From Opisthocomus hoazin (Eukaryota; Chordata; Aves; Opisthocomiformes; Opisthocomidae): a DNA stretch of 64,000 nt. The position numbers were made by a program, and so were the translations under genes. Positions 24,201 through 36,200 of this stretch are shown here, in pieces; the first letter of the stretch is position 1, and each line of letters begins with the position of its first letter. The notes below the pieces were generated by a model. That model ran no database searches and had not been told where the DNA came from. It saw only the letters and a program-made list of their open reading frames with translations. The stretch covers positions 77,862,504-77,926,503 of the forward strand of contig NC_134414.1 of assembly GCF_030867145.1 (NCBI RefSeq). The letters run 5' to 3'.

Positions 24201-27200
24201 TAAAGGACATTTCTTCAGCTTCCCTCTCTTCTTGCAATAACATTTTCAGAATATGAGTGTGTGTGGTCATAATAAACCTGCCAAGCTCCCTCTGCCTTTG
24301 GAAGTATAAAAAATATGAATTACCTATAAATACCAGCACTAGTATTCAAAAGAACGATGCATCTTTCCTACCCTCACTATACATGCTGCCGGTAAAAGCA
24401 TGTCTAGTATTTAAGTTCCTACTGATTTTCAGCCCTGGCAAGGCACGAACATAGCATCTCTCTTCATAGAAGTGGAATGCGGTACAGAGCCTTCTTCTAA
24501 CTGATAATACAGTTGTCCTTCCTTATACCTCTCTTTCATTTCAGTTCTGTGGAAAGGGACTTGCACTGGGCAGAATCAGACCTAGGGGCTGTGGGCCAGG
24601 TTCTCTTCTCACTTCAGCAATTTCTATGTGGACTTCATTTGAATTACTAACTGTCCTGGTTTGGGCTGGGACAGAGTTAATTTTCCTCCCAGGAGCTGCT
24701 GTGTTTCGGATTTAGTATGAGACGAATTTTGGTAATACACTGAAGTTTGTAGTTGTTGCTAAGAAATCAAGGACTTTTCCCAGTTTCCCATATTTGGCTA
24801 ATGAGCAGGTGTACAGGAGCTGGGAGGGAGCAGAGCCAGGCAGCAAGCCCAAGCTGGCCAACAGAAATATTCCATATCATGGACGTCATGCTCAGTTTGT
24901 AAATGGGGGTTGGCGGGGGGCAGGAACACTATTATCCAGGAATTTGAACTTTTCTGTGTGTTTGAACTTTTCCATGAGTTCAGTCTTTTTTCCATGAGTT
25001 CGGTGAGTTTGGTAAAATCCATGAGTTCCATGAAAACTGTGAGCTCCGGCAAATCCGCGAGCTCTGGGAAATCCACAGGTTCATTACTCCAGGACTGGCT
25101 GCACAACTGGTCGTCAGGTGGTGAGAAAAAATTATATTGTGTATAGCTTGTTTTGCATATTCTTTATTATAATTATCATTATCATTATCATCACTATTAT
25201 TACTATTTCCTTTGTTGTCTTATTAAACTGTCTTTATCTCAAAGCACAAGTTTTACTTGTTGTCCATTCTCCTCCCCACCCCACTGGGAGGAGGAGTGAA
25301 TAAGTGGCTGCGTGATCCTAGTTGCCGGCTGCCGGCTTAAACCACAATAGTTCTTTTTGGCACCCTAAGTAGGGTGCATAAAGAATATGCAAAACAAGCT
25401 ATACACAATACAATTTTTTCCTCATTGCCAGATGACCAATGGCACAGCCAGTCCCCGAGCAGCGATCACAGAACCCATGGATTTCCCGGAGCTTACAGTT
25501 TTTGCAGAACTCACAGATTTCACCAAACTTGCCAAACTCATGGAAAATCCAAGACCGAACATGGGAAAGTTTGAACTCAGGAAAAGATCAGACTCCCGGA
25601 AAAGAGCGTTCCTGCTCCCCGCCAGCCTTCATTTATAAATTGAACAAGATGTCCATGGCATGGAATATTTCCGTTGGCCAGCTTGGGCTCGCTGCCTGGC
25701 TCTGCTCCCTCCCACCTCTTGTACACCTGCTCATTAGTCAAACATTGGAAAACAGAAAAACTCCTTGATTTCTTAGCAATGACTAAAAACATCAGTGTAT
25801 TATCAACATTCTTCTCATACTAAATCCGAAACACAGCAGCTCCTGGGAGGAAAATTAAATCTATCCCAGCCAAAGCCAGGACATTAGTATGAATGAGTGA
25901 GAACCAGAGATCTGAAAATCTCACAGCCCAAGCAGTGCATCAGTTCTACCAAATTTTCCTACCAGTACTCAGCACAGGATAGCGCTTGAATAACTACCAG
26001 GCATCTGTGTAAACAACGTGTTCCAATTCCCAATTTTTCTTCTGTTTAATAACAGGTTGAAGCTGTTTATTACTTTGCTGTGGGTGATGTTCCAGTGGAC
26101 GCAAAGCAGCTGCTCCTTGAGAAGGTTTCTCATGGTCCCTGTCCAGTCAACACTGTATCTTTCAATGCTAGGGAAGATGAAACTATTATTTTTCTGAAAG
26201 AGTTGAGCCGTTTGGCCTCTGGCAGGTATGACAAAGAATAACAGTAATGATTTGAATACTTGTGAAGTGCTTTGCTGCTAGGTATGGTATCTGAAGATAT
26301 CTGAATATAATCGCTGTTTTACTCACAAGGAAAATGAGACAAAGCAGTTCAGTAAGTGATCTGGGGAAATGGGGGAAGTAGTATACGAGATATGACTAAA
26401 ATTTGGAACCTACTCGAACAGACCAGCATCAGTCCATATATGTACTCATTGGCTTGCAGAAAGGCCATTGCTTTTTTATACTCTAAATCATCTGTCATCT
26501 GCTCCTCTTTTGAAGTCTGAAATATTGTTCAGGGGCAAGGGTCACAACATAAACTGGAACAAGTTTTTATTGTATTGATTTGTACAGTGGTAATATCCAC
26601 AGGCACCAGCAAAGGATCTAGAGTTGTGTTGGATCAAGTGCCATATAGACATGTATTGAAAAGGTAATGCCTGCCTTAAATGGGCAGTTCCTGGAACATC
26701 AGAAAATTGATGTGATGTTATCCATCAGGCCTGGCTGTGTGGAAAAGCGGTTCTGTACCATGTTCTCTAGCATCTATTTGGTGTACTTGGTGGAAACTGA
26801 TATATTCCACATGGTTTGTTGGCTACTTTATCCTGGGAATCAGCCATGTGGTGAGAATCAGCCTTCAGTAGAAAGGGATAATAAAACTTTAATCTTGATT
26901 CTGATATCAAAATAAGAAAAACAAATGAACAAATGCAAAACCCCACAATACCAAACTTGTGCTGAACAGCAGGAGGGCAGTAGGAGTCAGTAGGTGTTTG
27001 TCTGCTTAGCGGAAGTCACCATACAATTACAGAGCTGTGAAATGGCTACTAGCTCTTTATGTTTCACCATTGTTGGTACAAGAGCGGGAAGACGTCCAAC
27101 AGCAGAAATCTCCCAAATGACAACAGAGCAATTGGTAAGATGGCAGCTGCTTAGCTCTTTTATAGCCATCTGTGTTTAGAAGTAGCTTTTAAGAGATGGA

Positions 27201-30200
27201 GCATCTGCCAAAAAAAAAAAAAAGACTGGGAAAGTGTTATATTTGCTCTGGTCTGATTTGTTTCTAAAATGATTGCGGTCATTTAAAACTGGGGTACCTC
27301 CATGATACCAGGTACATTGTCAGTCACCATCCTTCATTTTCTTTTGGCAGTGTTTTTGCCTTCTTTATAATAGGAAAGTGAATGTTTCTTATGTGGTACA
27401 GAAAGAGACAAAAAGGGTTGTGGCAGGGAGCTGAGAGGAATTATTTTGTTTCACATGATTCGCACTGTCTTCTTTTTGCACAAGTCTGGCTTTGGCACAG
27501 AGACTTAGTGGGCCGATTGATATCTTGTTGGTGGGTATTTGCCCATTAACTGTCTATAAGTTTAGTCAACTTTCCCAGAGGAGTGGCCAAGTTCATGGAC
27601 TTTTCATGGCTTGAGCCATGAGTGTATTTCTGTTTTAGAAATTTCTTGCTCTGAGAGCTTTTCAGTTTTGACAATGGGGGTAAATGAAATCTGCTTGGCT
27701 TCCTAATTTGTATGTTGATAATGAAATAAATGTTCCTGTTGGGCTTTCAACTGTGAGGATAATCTGATAAAAACGTGTTAGTGTCATCTCAGACATCTCA
27801 AATGACATGCTTGCTCAGCATGTTAAAAGCATTAATTAAGATTAGATTTCCAGGAAGTCTGAAAAGTAAGGTGCCTTGGAGTAAATGATACCAAGATGAA
27901 AGGATGTTCTTCATGAAAAGACTTCAGAATGTATAAAAATATACATATACACAGTTTGATACTATTCATAGTGTTACTGTAGTTGAAGGTTTGGGTATCT
28001 TGAATAGATAAGCAAATAATTCTGAAGCTGTACACCACTATGATCTTGCATGTGTGACATACATCTTGTTAAAATTAGCGAAGTAGTTGTGTAGTTTACG
28101 TACTGGTGAAAACTCATTTGTGTTACAGATTCCATGCTTTTGCTGAGAAGAATGACTATAGAGATGCTACTGGACCTGCACTGAAATGTGAAGAGGATGA
28201 AAAAGGTCTAATTGCCCTGAATTCCAGAAAAGTGAAAGGGCGAATGCCACTAGGTAGACAATATAAAACCCCATATGTTACTGATTTTCTCAGCAAGGTT
28301 TCAGAATAGAAATGTAATACAGGAACTTGCTAACGGTGGCAGAGAGGAACCTCATGAGGTTCAACAAAGGCAAATGCAGGGTCCTGCACCTGGGGAGGAA
28401 CAACCCCATGCATCAGTACAGATTTGGAGTGGACCTGCTGGAGTGCAGCTCTGCAGAGAGGGACCTGGGTGTCCTGGTGGATGACAGGTTAACCATGAGC
28501 CAGCAGTGTGCCCCGGCTGCCAAGAAAGCCAATGGGATCCTGGGGTGCATCAAGAAGAGTGTGGCCAGCAGGACGAGGGAGGTTCTCCTTCCCCTCTACA
28601 CTGCCCTAGTGAGGCCTCATCTGGAGTACTGTGTCCAGTTCTGGGCTCCCCAGTTCAAGAAAGATGAGGAACTACTGGAGAGAGTCCAGCGGAGGGCTAC
28701 AAGGATGGTGAGGGGACTGGAACATCTCTCCTACGAGGAGAGGCTGAGGGAGCTGGGCTTGTTCAGCCTGAAGAAGAGAAGGCTGCGAGGGGACCTAATA
28801 TATGCTTACAAGTATCTGAAGGGTGGGTGTCAGGAGGATGGGGCCAAGCTCTTTTCAGTAGTGCCCAGTGACAGGACAAGGGGCAATGGGCACAAAGTGA
28901 AGCACAGGAAGTTCCATCTGAACATGAGGAAGAACTTCTTCCCTCTGAGGGTGACGGAGCCCTGGAACAGGCTGCCCAGGGAGGTTGTGGAGTCTCCTTC
29001 TCTGGAGATATTCAAGACCCGCCTGGACAAGGTCCTGTGCAGCCTACTGTAGGTGACCCTGCTTCGGCAGGGGGGTTGGACTAGATGACCCACAGAGGTC
29101 CCTTCCAACGCCTACCATTCTGTGATTCTGTGAAGTGTAAAATCAAAAGAAGCCTTCTGTAGGCATGGGTGGGGTGAGAACAGGACTGGTCAAATGGAAA
29201 TTCTCTGAGTGGGAAGGAGAGGGAAAGTAAAAGAGAGAAGTGAAGAGAATAGAGGATATGCATGTGAGAATGAGAGAGAAGTGAATAAAGGGAGAATAAC
29301 ATTTATTTACACAGATGAAGAATAGTACTGGTGTGGTTATGCCAGTGACCTTGTGGAAATGTATAGAGAAATGGCAGATAGGAAGAGGAACAGTGTGGAA
29401 AACTATCTGATACAACAGCCACATCAACACAGGCGAAGTTCATACATAACATAAGGGGATTAAATCCGCATGAGGTTGACTTGCTTCTCTCAAGATCTGA
29501 ATATGTCATAAAGACAGGTAACAAGCGCAGTAAAATAACCGTAGACAAGAAGGTGCAAAGAGGAGGGGTAAACACTGATGAAAAAACCCCAAGAGTACAT
29601 AAATAACAGAAAGAATGTTTTACTTGGGGGGTGGAGCTGGGCAGAAAGCTCTCAGTGTGTTTCTTATTAGTCACAGTGCTACTTCCTCTGCGATGTCAGC
29701 CTTCCTTTTCAGTGGGACTGGACTGGGGTTTCAGCCAGGTTGGGAGGAGACCGGTTTGTGATGTGAAGTGAGGCTCTGTATGTCAAGTCTGATGTCTTTA
29801 TCAGCAGGAAATTAAATAAGTAAGAAATATTTCTTTTAAATATCTGGAGGCAGAAGACATCTTTATTCTCATGGCTCACATCCTCGTTATGCTGAGGGGC
29901 ATTAGTGTTGCCCCAAAGGTAGAACAGCGTTATCCTCTTCTTACTGCTAGGGAATGTATGGCATAAGGTGGATTTAGTGAGTCACCTAAGGTCGTTTGCC
30001 AGTCTTGGACAAACTGGCCCATATTTCCTGGATTGTAGTCTAGTTCCATGTGTACTAGCCTATCCTTCCTGAGGACTGTGATTATAACAGCACGAGAGAA
30101 CCATAGTGGGGGGGCCAGAATTAGCAGAGTGAGGTATCACCTGTTTTTTTGCTTTGTGAAGAGACACTCAAGCCTCACCCATGCAGGGTTTAGAAACCAA

Positions 30201-33200
30201 GAGCAGAGTATGCTTCAAAACCCTGTCTCTCATTCCGTACTCATTCAGAGCAGTATAATGATCGCCTTCACACTGCTACGAGTGCTTCCTTGCTGGACGC
30301 CATTTGGGGGTGTGCGTGGAGGAAGCTGGCTTCCTATTCCTCCTGGCAGCCAGCCTGTTTCAATAGATGGGCCTAGAGCTCCTGTATGACTGAAATTACT
30401 TCCTCACCACTGTTTCTAAAGCTGAAAGCTGAATAGTTTTAATCGCTCAAAAGGGCAGTAATCTCCTTGAAGTGCATTGTCTGTTGTGTCTTATTGCTAT
30501 TATGGAGTAGGATTTACACATTAAAAAGGAACACAATTAGCTTTCTGCATTTATGGGGTATTATAAGCCCAGTCATGACATCACTGGCAGCCAATCGGAG
30601 CGTTTCAGTCATATGCAGAATCTGAAGTCCTTTCAGAAAAGAAAACACATTGGAGACATTATTCTGGTCTGTGTCTGATGTCTCTTATTTCAGAGACTTC
30701 TTCAAGGGTGTAGAAGGCAATAATAATAAAAGTGTCGACTACTCACTAATGGGCTCTGAAACTGGTTCTTGGATGTGTGGCACAAACTGTACAAGGAAAT
30801 AAATAGAGAATGAACCAGAGATTCAATCTTCCAAATGTGGTGTTTCTTGAAAATAAGGGGAAGCACAGGAATATTTTGATTATGTTTCTTTTTGCACCAT
30901 GAACACAACAGCTTTAAACTGAAACTCATCATTATGTTTTATGGACTGGAAAAACTGTTTTAAGGGCATCTGATAGTTTTCTGGGTATCCACTGAATAAC
31001 AGCATTTTGCAAATACAAGATATCTTCATGTTCACTCTTTTTCAGCTGCTTAACCAAAACAAGTCGGAAGTGAACTATTTAAAACTTTAGATAAGAGCTC
31101 CATTCTCCCCTGTTTTGCATCTTGAGCAGTCATTTAGAAAATGAGCGTGAGAAACTGCCAAATTTGAATTTTTTTTTTACACTCATTTTGAATGGGTGCT
31201 TGAGATCAAAACAGGTGTAAGCTAGTGAAGAATTAAGATCCTTATTTTGGCAGACTCAAATTTACTTAAGGCAGAGAAATGCTTTTACATAAAGCCTAAT
31301 TTCACCAATGCAGTGATATCTCCTCATCCAGCACAGATTTTCTTGTTATCACTTCTGCCTACATTCTTTGTGTAGCTTCTTAATCTGCAAAAAAGCTGCA
31401 GAATTAAGCAATCCTGTTATGTAGTTAAAATTACAAGTGGAAGGGAGGCGAAATTTAAGTTGGTACTCGAAGGCATAGAGGGCAAGAGATGGTGGAAGTT
31501 GTGGATAAGAAGGTTCTTGCTGAAAAGCAGCACAGTTGTGTCATCTGCTTGGAATGACAGCGAGATTAGTGCTAAACAGGGTTTGAAAAGCAATGGTGTT
31601 TTGAACTAGATCCTGAAATGAACAGTGGGTCCTCGCTGGCTGAAACGGAAACAACAGCAAATCTCTGTGCAATGTTTTTCTGTGTGGTGGAATAGATGAG
31701 CCGATATGTGTAAAGAAAATGCAAATGGACTGACAGGATTTGACTAGTGACAAATCCAAAGCGGGTCATGTCTGACCTTGGGAACAGTGTGAGGCTGTAT
31801 TCTTAGGTGTGCTAGATTTTCCACATGTACCTGATAGTCCCAGGGAAAATTTCAGGTTGCTGTGTCTGAATGGGAAGCATAAGAGCTCCAGGCTCCTGTA
31901 TGACACTGAAGTCAATGAACTCTGCACTGTTTATGTACACAGACATGGGAGAGACCGAAACCTCCCTTTGGAGAGCCAGAATCATGACTTAAGAGAAGCC
32001 ACTTTGCCTACAAGCTGCAGCAAAGATTGTTGCCTCTGCTTTTTCCTTGCATGCGCTTTGTCGAATCTTAGCAGCCTAACCTTGGCCTGGCAAATCTCTT
32101 TGCTAATGTGTAGAGTGATGCAGATAGCCCCTCTATGATACCACATGGAATACAAAGTTCATTTGCTTTGTCCATTTGCCCAGTGGGAAAGGGACAGGAC
32201 TGGGCTACAGTGAGCTTCAGCACTGCTTGACATGGCAGGCACGCAGGTAGAGCTGCGTACTCCCCCCCCTGCGCTCCTTTGTACCTCCATTCATCCCCCT
32301 CTAAGTGGGGATTCTAAAAATCAACGCTTGAGGGAATATTGCTATGTTCTGCTGCCACGTAGAGGCTGCGGAAGGGACCAGCAGTGAAAAAAGGAAATTG
32401 CCCGTCTTGCCTTGCAGGCAAATGAAGTTTAAAATAGATACTATTCCATTGTATTTGGATTTGCTTGCTTCCGCGGTCTAGGTCGGATAATGAGAGAAGT
32501 AAGAAATGCTTCTGTTTTCCATGAGTTGCTTTTGTGTTGGTATTTGCTTGATGTTTTACAGATACTGTAAATTTTCCAGGCTTTTTTTTTTTTTTTGTAT
32601 GGGCTTTTTTTCTCAGCAGGTTTTATATCTTGAGTATGAAACCAAATGGGTTACAGTGACTTGTCAAACTGGATGAGTTTGTCTGCTGGGAGGTAGGTGT
32701 GGAAAAGCTGCTGCTTTTAAGATTGCCTGACAGTGTTAAATACCTGGGAAATGGAAATGAGGGCAGTTATGAATTTCCGTGTACATGTGCAAGTGTGTTT
32801 GTGTTTTTGCTTAGACCTACCATCTTGCCTCTCAATGTGCTGGTGTCAGCAAAACACTTCGGCCCCTCGCCGCAGGCTCTCCCCGCACCCTTCCCCATCC
32901 TCTTTCTCTTTCTCAGGGCCTCCCTCCTCCAGAGCAGAAATGGTGTTCAACCAAGGGCAGGGCACGGCTGAAACATTACCCAGCATGAGGTGCTCTGCAG
33001 GGTCGCGATGGCTGCAGAGAGAGCCCGGACCAACCGATGGCCCTTGGCACAAGCTGGGGGAAGGCAGAAGGGCGTGGAGGCCGGTTCTGTCGTGCATGTC
33101 CGGTGGCCGCCCTCTTTCCGTTGCCCTGTGGTGGTTTTTGAATCGGAACTGGGGGGTCCCCAGGGGTCTGGCCGTTAAACCGCCAGCCAGGGCGGCTGCG

Positions 33201-36200
33201 AGGAGCGCTTCACGGCGGGGGGATGGGGAGGGCCCTTTCCCTTGCGGGATAAAGTGATATTTTTAAGCCGAGGTCTTTCTTGGGACACGGGCGCCTGGAG
33301 GTGTGCAAGGGCCAGTGGGCCTGCAACAGTTGGGGACTGCACTCCCGGGGGGTGGCTTCCAGCTGCTTCTCGGTTGGTGGCCCCCAGAAATGTCACGGCT
33401 GAGTTGCGAGCGTGGGGAATTTAAACCGAAGAGAGGTTCATGCTTCCTTGGTCGTTTTTCCCTGATGTGCTTTGAGGGGCAGGCCGCAGGCTGAGAACCA
33501 CACCTGGAAGATGGTGTGCATTGTATGTGTATGTGTCTTTTGAGTCTGGGGGCTCAGCATCGAAGGGCACAGCTTTTCCTTCCCACTCTTAGCTGCAGAG
33601 GAAGAGAGGCCAAGGTGGAGGTGGAGGTGAGCCTCCGCTGCAGAGAGAGAAACTTGCTTTGGTTGTGACTGCTTGCAACCTGCTCTCCCAGTGAATCAGA
33701 GAAAAACTCTTGCCAGATAAGAGGTTTTCTAAGCAACCTGACCTTCATAATGTGCAGTTGTTGATGCCTGCATTTGTCTTGTATTATAAGTGTCATCAAA
33801 CACACTGGCTTTGAAAGTGCATGCAGTTTTTACTGTACTGTGCTGCAGCATAAATAAGGAAAAATTACCTTCTTGTGTAATACCAGTTCAACACACATAA
33901 CTTACTGGGGACAGTACCAGTAATCCTGTACATCTGATGAGTCCACAGCATCAAATTAAAGGGAAATGAAGCAACACAATGCTATCATCAGTATGTTGTT
34001 AGTATATTGTTTTAAAGGTAGTTGAAACATGCATACTTCTTTCAGTATTTTTAAACATAACATTAAAAATGTTCATAAAATTATATCTGGATCCCAGCAG
34101 TTGATTGTTTATGGATGATACCCAGATTTAGCTGGAGACAGCTCCACTGGAATTGCATTCTCAACAGTCTTAAACTTAGAAATATGTGCATGTGTGGTAT
34201 GAATGCATGTATCTTGTGGTTTTAACTGACAACCGATGTGTGTACATATATTCAATGGCTGACTACTCATCAAAAAATGTCTGGCTCTCTAATTGCTGGA
34301 ATTTTGCCAGTGCTCAGATTTTGCATGTTCTGTGTTTCTGGGGAGGGGTTGTTTATAAAACAAAAGTCGACTTCTTTCTGAAGTGTTTGAACAGAATACT
34401 TTTCTTAAACTTCAGAGGTAATGATAACAGACTGGGGGTTTTTTCCCCTTTTGTGTTTGATGTTGTGGAATGATCTGCTTTATTAAAGCCTTTTGTGATT
34501 TAGGAGATGTTGATCTTTGTCCCAATAGCTTAAACAGATGTTTTTGAAATACAGGAAGGTCCCAGGAGATGGCAGTGTACAATAGCACATTTCAAAATAT
34601 TTCTTGGAAACTAAAAGCATTTCACAATTAGAATTGAATTGTTATTTTGCAAAACTTTTGTATCATTATTTCAGGGAAGTTTATCAAAGAACAAAATGAT
34701 CAGGTTTGTTTCTTTACTGATAGCCTACTTCAGTGGATAATTTTTCATGTCTTATCTTTTATACAGTGAACCACCACTGTATGTTAACTGAACCACTAGA
34801 TAAGATATAGTTTGCCTTGTTCAGCATATTTATGTGCAATTCAGTAATAGGTTGTAGTCTGCATTTGTGGGTAGGATAGCTCATGATTCAACTTCTTTTA
34901 TATTTTTACTGTAACACTACACACAGATTTTCTGTATTGTCCTATATTGTGATTTAAACTCTGAGACCAACCTAATTTCACACATTTTTTAGTAGTATTC
35001 ATGCTGCTTGGGTATACATGGTGCCTCAATTTTAATAATTGTACATTACTAGATAAATACATATTAGTTTTTTTAATCAAGACAAATATATATCTAATAT
35101 TAAGAAAACTTTGTATCAGCTCTAGCTTTGGATTTTTCCATTTTTTTTTGAGAATATAGCCTGATAGTAAAACTTTTTTTTTTTAGCATTTATTTATGAC
35201 TGTTGAGAATTATTAGGATGAAGATTAACTTATCTTAGCAAAATTTTATCACATACTCTTTAGGAAGAGAAGATTTAAGTATAGATAATGGTATTTATGT
35301 ACTTTAACGGAACTGAAAGAGTTGAAAATATCTTTGAGTCTAATATTTGGAGCCAGCTTTTACAAGGAAGTCCAGGGGAGAATATGTGAATTTCTTTGTG
35401 GAGTTTCCTTATTATTATCTAAGAGTGTTAAAAAGGATTTGCTTCTGTTGTGGGAACAATCTGTGGCCAACTCTGGAGGTTACTTCCACCATGCTAAGCA
35501 CCTCTCATGTCCTGGTGCCAGCTTAGAGCCCTTTTTTTGAAGTCTATCAAAGAACAGCAATGGGACCTCAAGAAAACAAGGCTATATGGCAACATCTCAC
35601 TAAACGCAATGACTTTGTGGTAATTGAGGACTTAAAAAAAGCAGAAATTGCCTGAAAATGTCAAGTTCTTTTTATGATTTCATTTGCAGTAGCTGGTGTC
35701 CGTGAAGATGTCTTTTTGATCTGGAAGGAGTTGGAGGAAGCCAGGAGTACAGTGAGGCAAATTCAGAAGATTTTATCAGAATCTGACCAGCCTGCTTCTC
35801 GAGATGGTATCATCTATGTTTCTTTCAACAGTTACCGTTATATTCATATCAAGATTTTATTTGTGAACAGTTTTGATTACACATCAATTTGGGGATGATT
35901 TTCTCAGAAATGTCTGTATACAGGTAACACCTATACTTGACGTGTAAACTTGGGGTTTCTTAAAACTTTCCATTACAAATCTCTGTTTACTATTGTTTAA
36001 ACTTGCTGGATTTTAACAGCTCAGACTGAAATACACCATTTTTAGTTCACCAGTGACTAGGTTTAGAAACTGCCTTGATTTCAAGACATTGGAATTTTTT
36101 GTGATCTCTACCTCTCTGCCTGCGCCAGTAAATATTTGATTTTATTCTACACAGTGCTGTGGAAGTACCTCATCTCTCTCCATCACGGTCTTCTCAGGAT

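Larger units (their letters stand above)
24652..25349 (+). mobile_element. Avian endogenous retrovirus LTR, near full length
   Basis: Starts TGTCCTGGTTTGGGCTGGGA and ends near CCACAATA, matching from memory the layout of a widespread avian retroviral LTR. Inside are a promoter-like CATGCTCAGTTTGTAAA segment near 24890, an ATTAAA poly-A signal in CTTATTAAACTG near 25222, and an ATT/ATC microsatellite. Just downstream, TTTTTGGCACCCTAAGTAGGG resembles a degraded primer-binding region. No retroviral gene is present. The middle contains an unusual tandem repeat. Confidence 0.85.
20956..26055 (+). other. VWA3B: Large intron carrying the inverted LTR pair
   Basis: Holds the two LTR copies (24652-25883) and otherwise AT-rich sequence with no recognisable exons. 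The acceptor is TTTAATAACAG, with a pyrimidine stretch upstream. Confidence 0.8.
29134..35689 (+). other. VWA3B: Large intron with a GC-rich patch
   Basis: Contents: a T run at 32582-32596 and a GC- and CpG-rich patch at about 32850-33490. The rest is AT-rich with no recognised elements. No coding exon with matching phase was found between residues 353 and 354. Confidence 0.7.

Noticed and set aside
24798..25638. Open frames with repeated PEL/TEL/TKL motifs on both strands, looking like a repeat protein
   Set aside because: They lie wholly inside the two LTR copies and come from the tandem array there. LTRs do not encode a protein in this place.
28327..29052. 241-codon frame as a possible host gene
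   Set aside because: It is the C-terminal part of CR1 ORF2, complete with the element's tail, not a host gene.
29081..29674. Two or three minus-strand open frames rich in Leu, Ser and His
   Set aside because: They come from a purine-rich (GAGAGA) intronic stretch read in reverse. No splice context.
32733..33257. 174-codon open frame in the intronic GC-rich patch
   Set aside because: Other frames of both strands are open over the same bases, and the sequence has no domain-like features. The patch is reported as a possible regulatory region instead.
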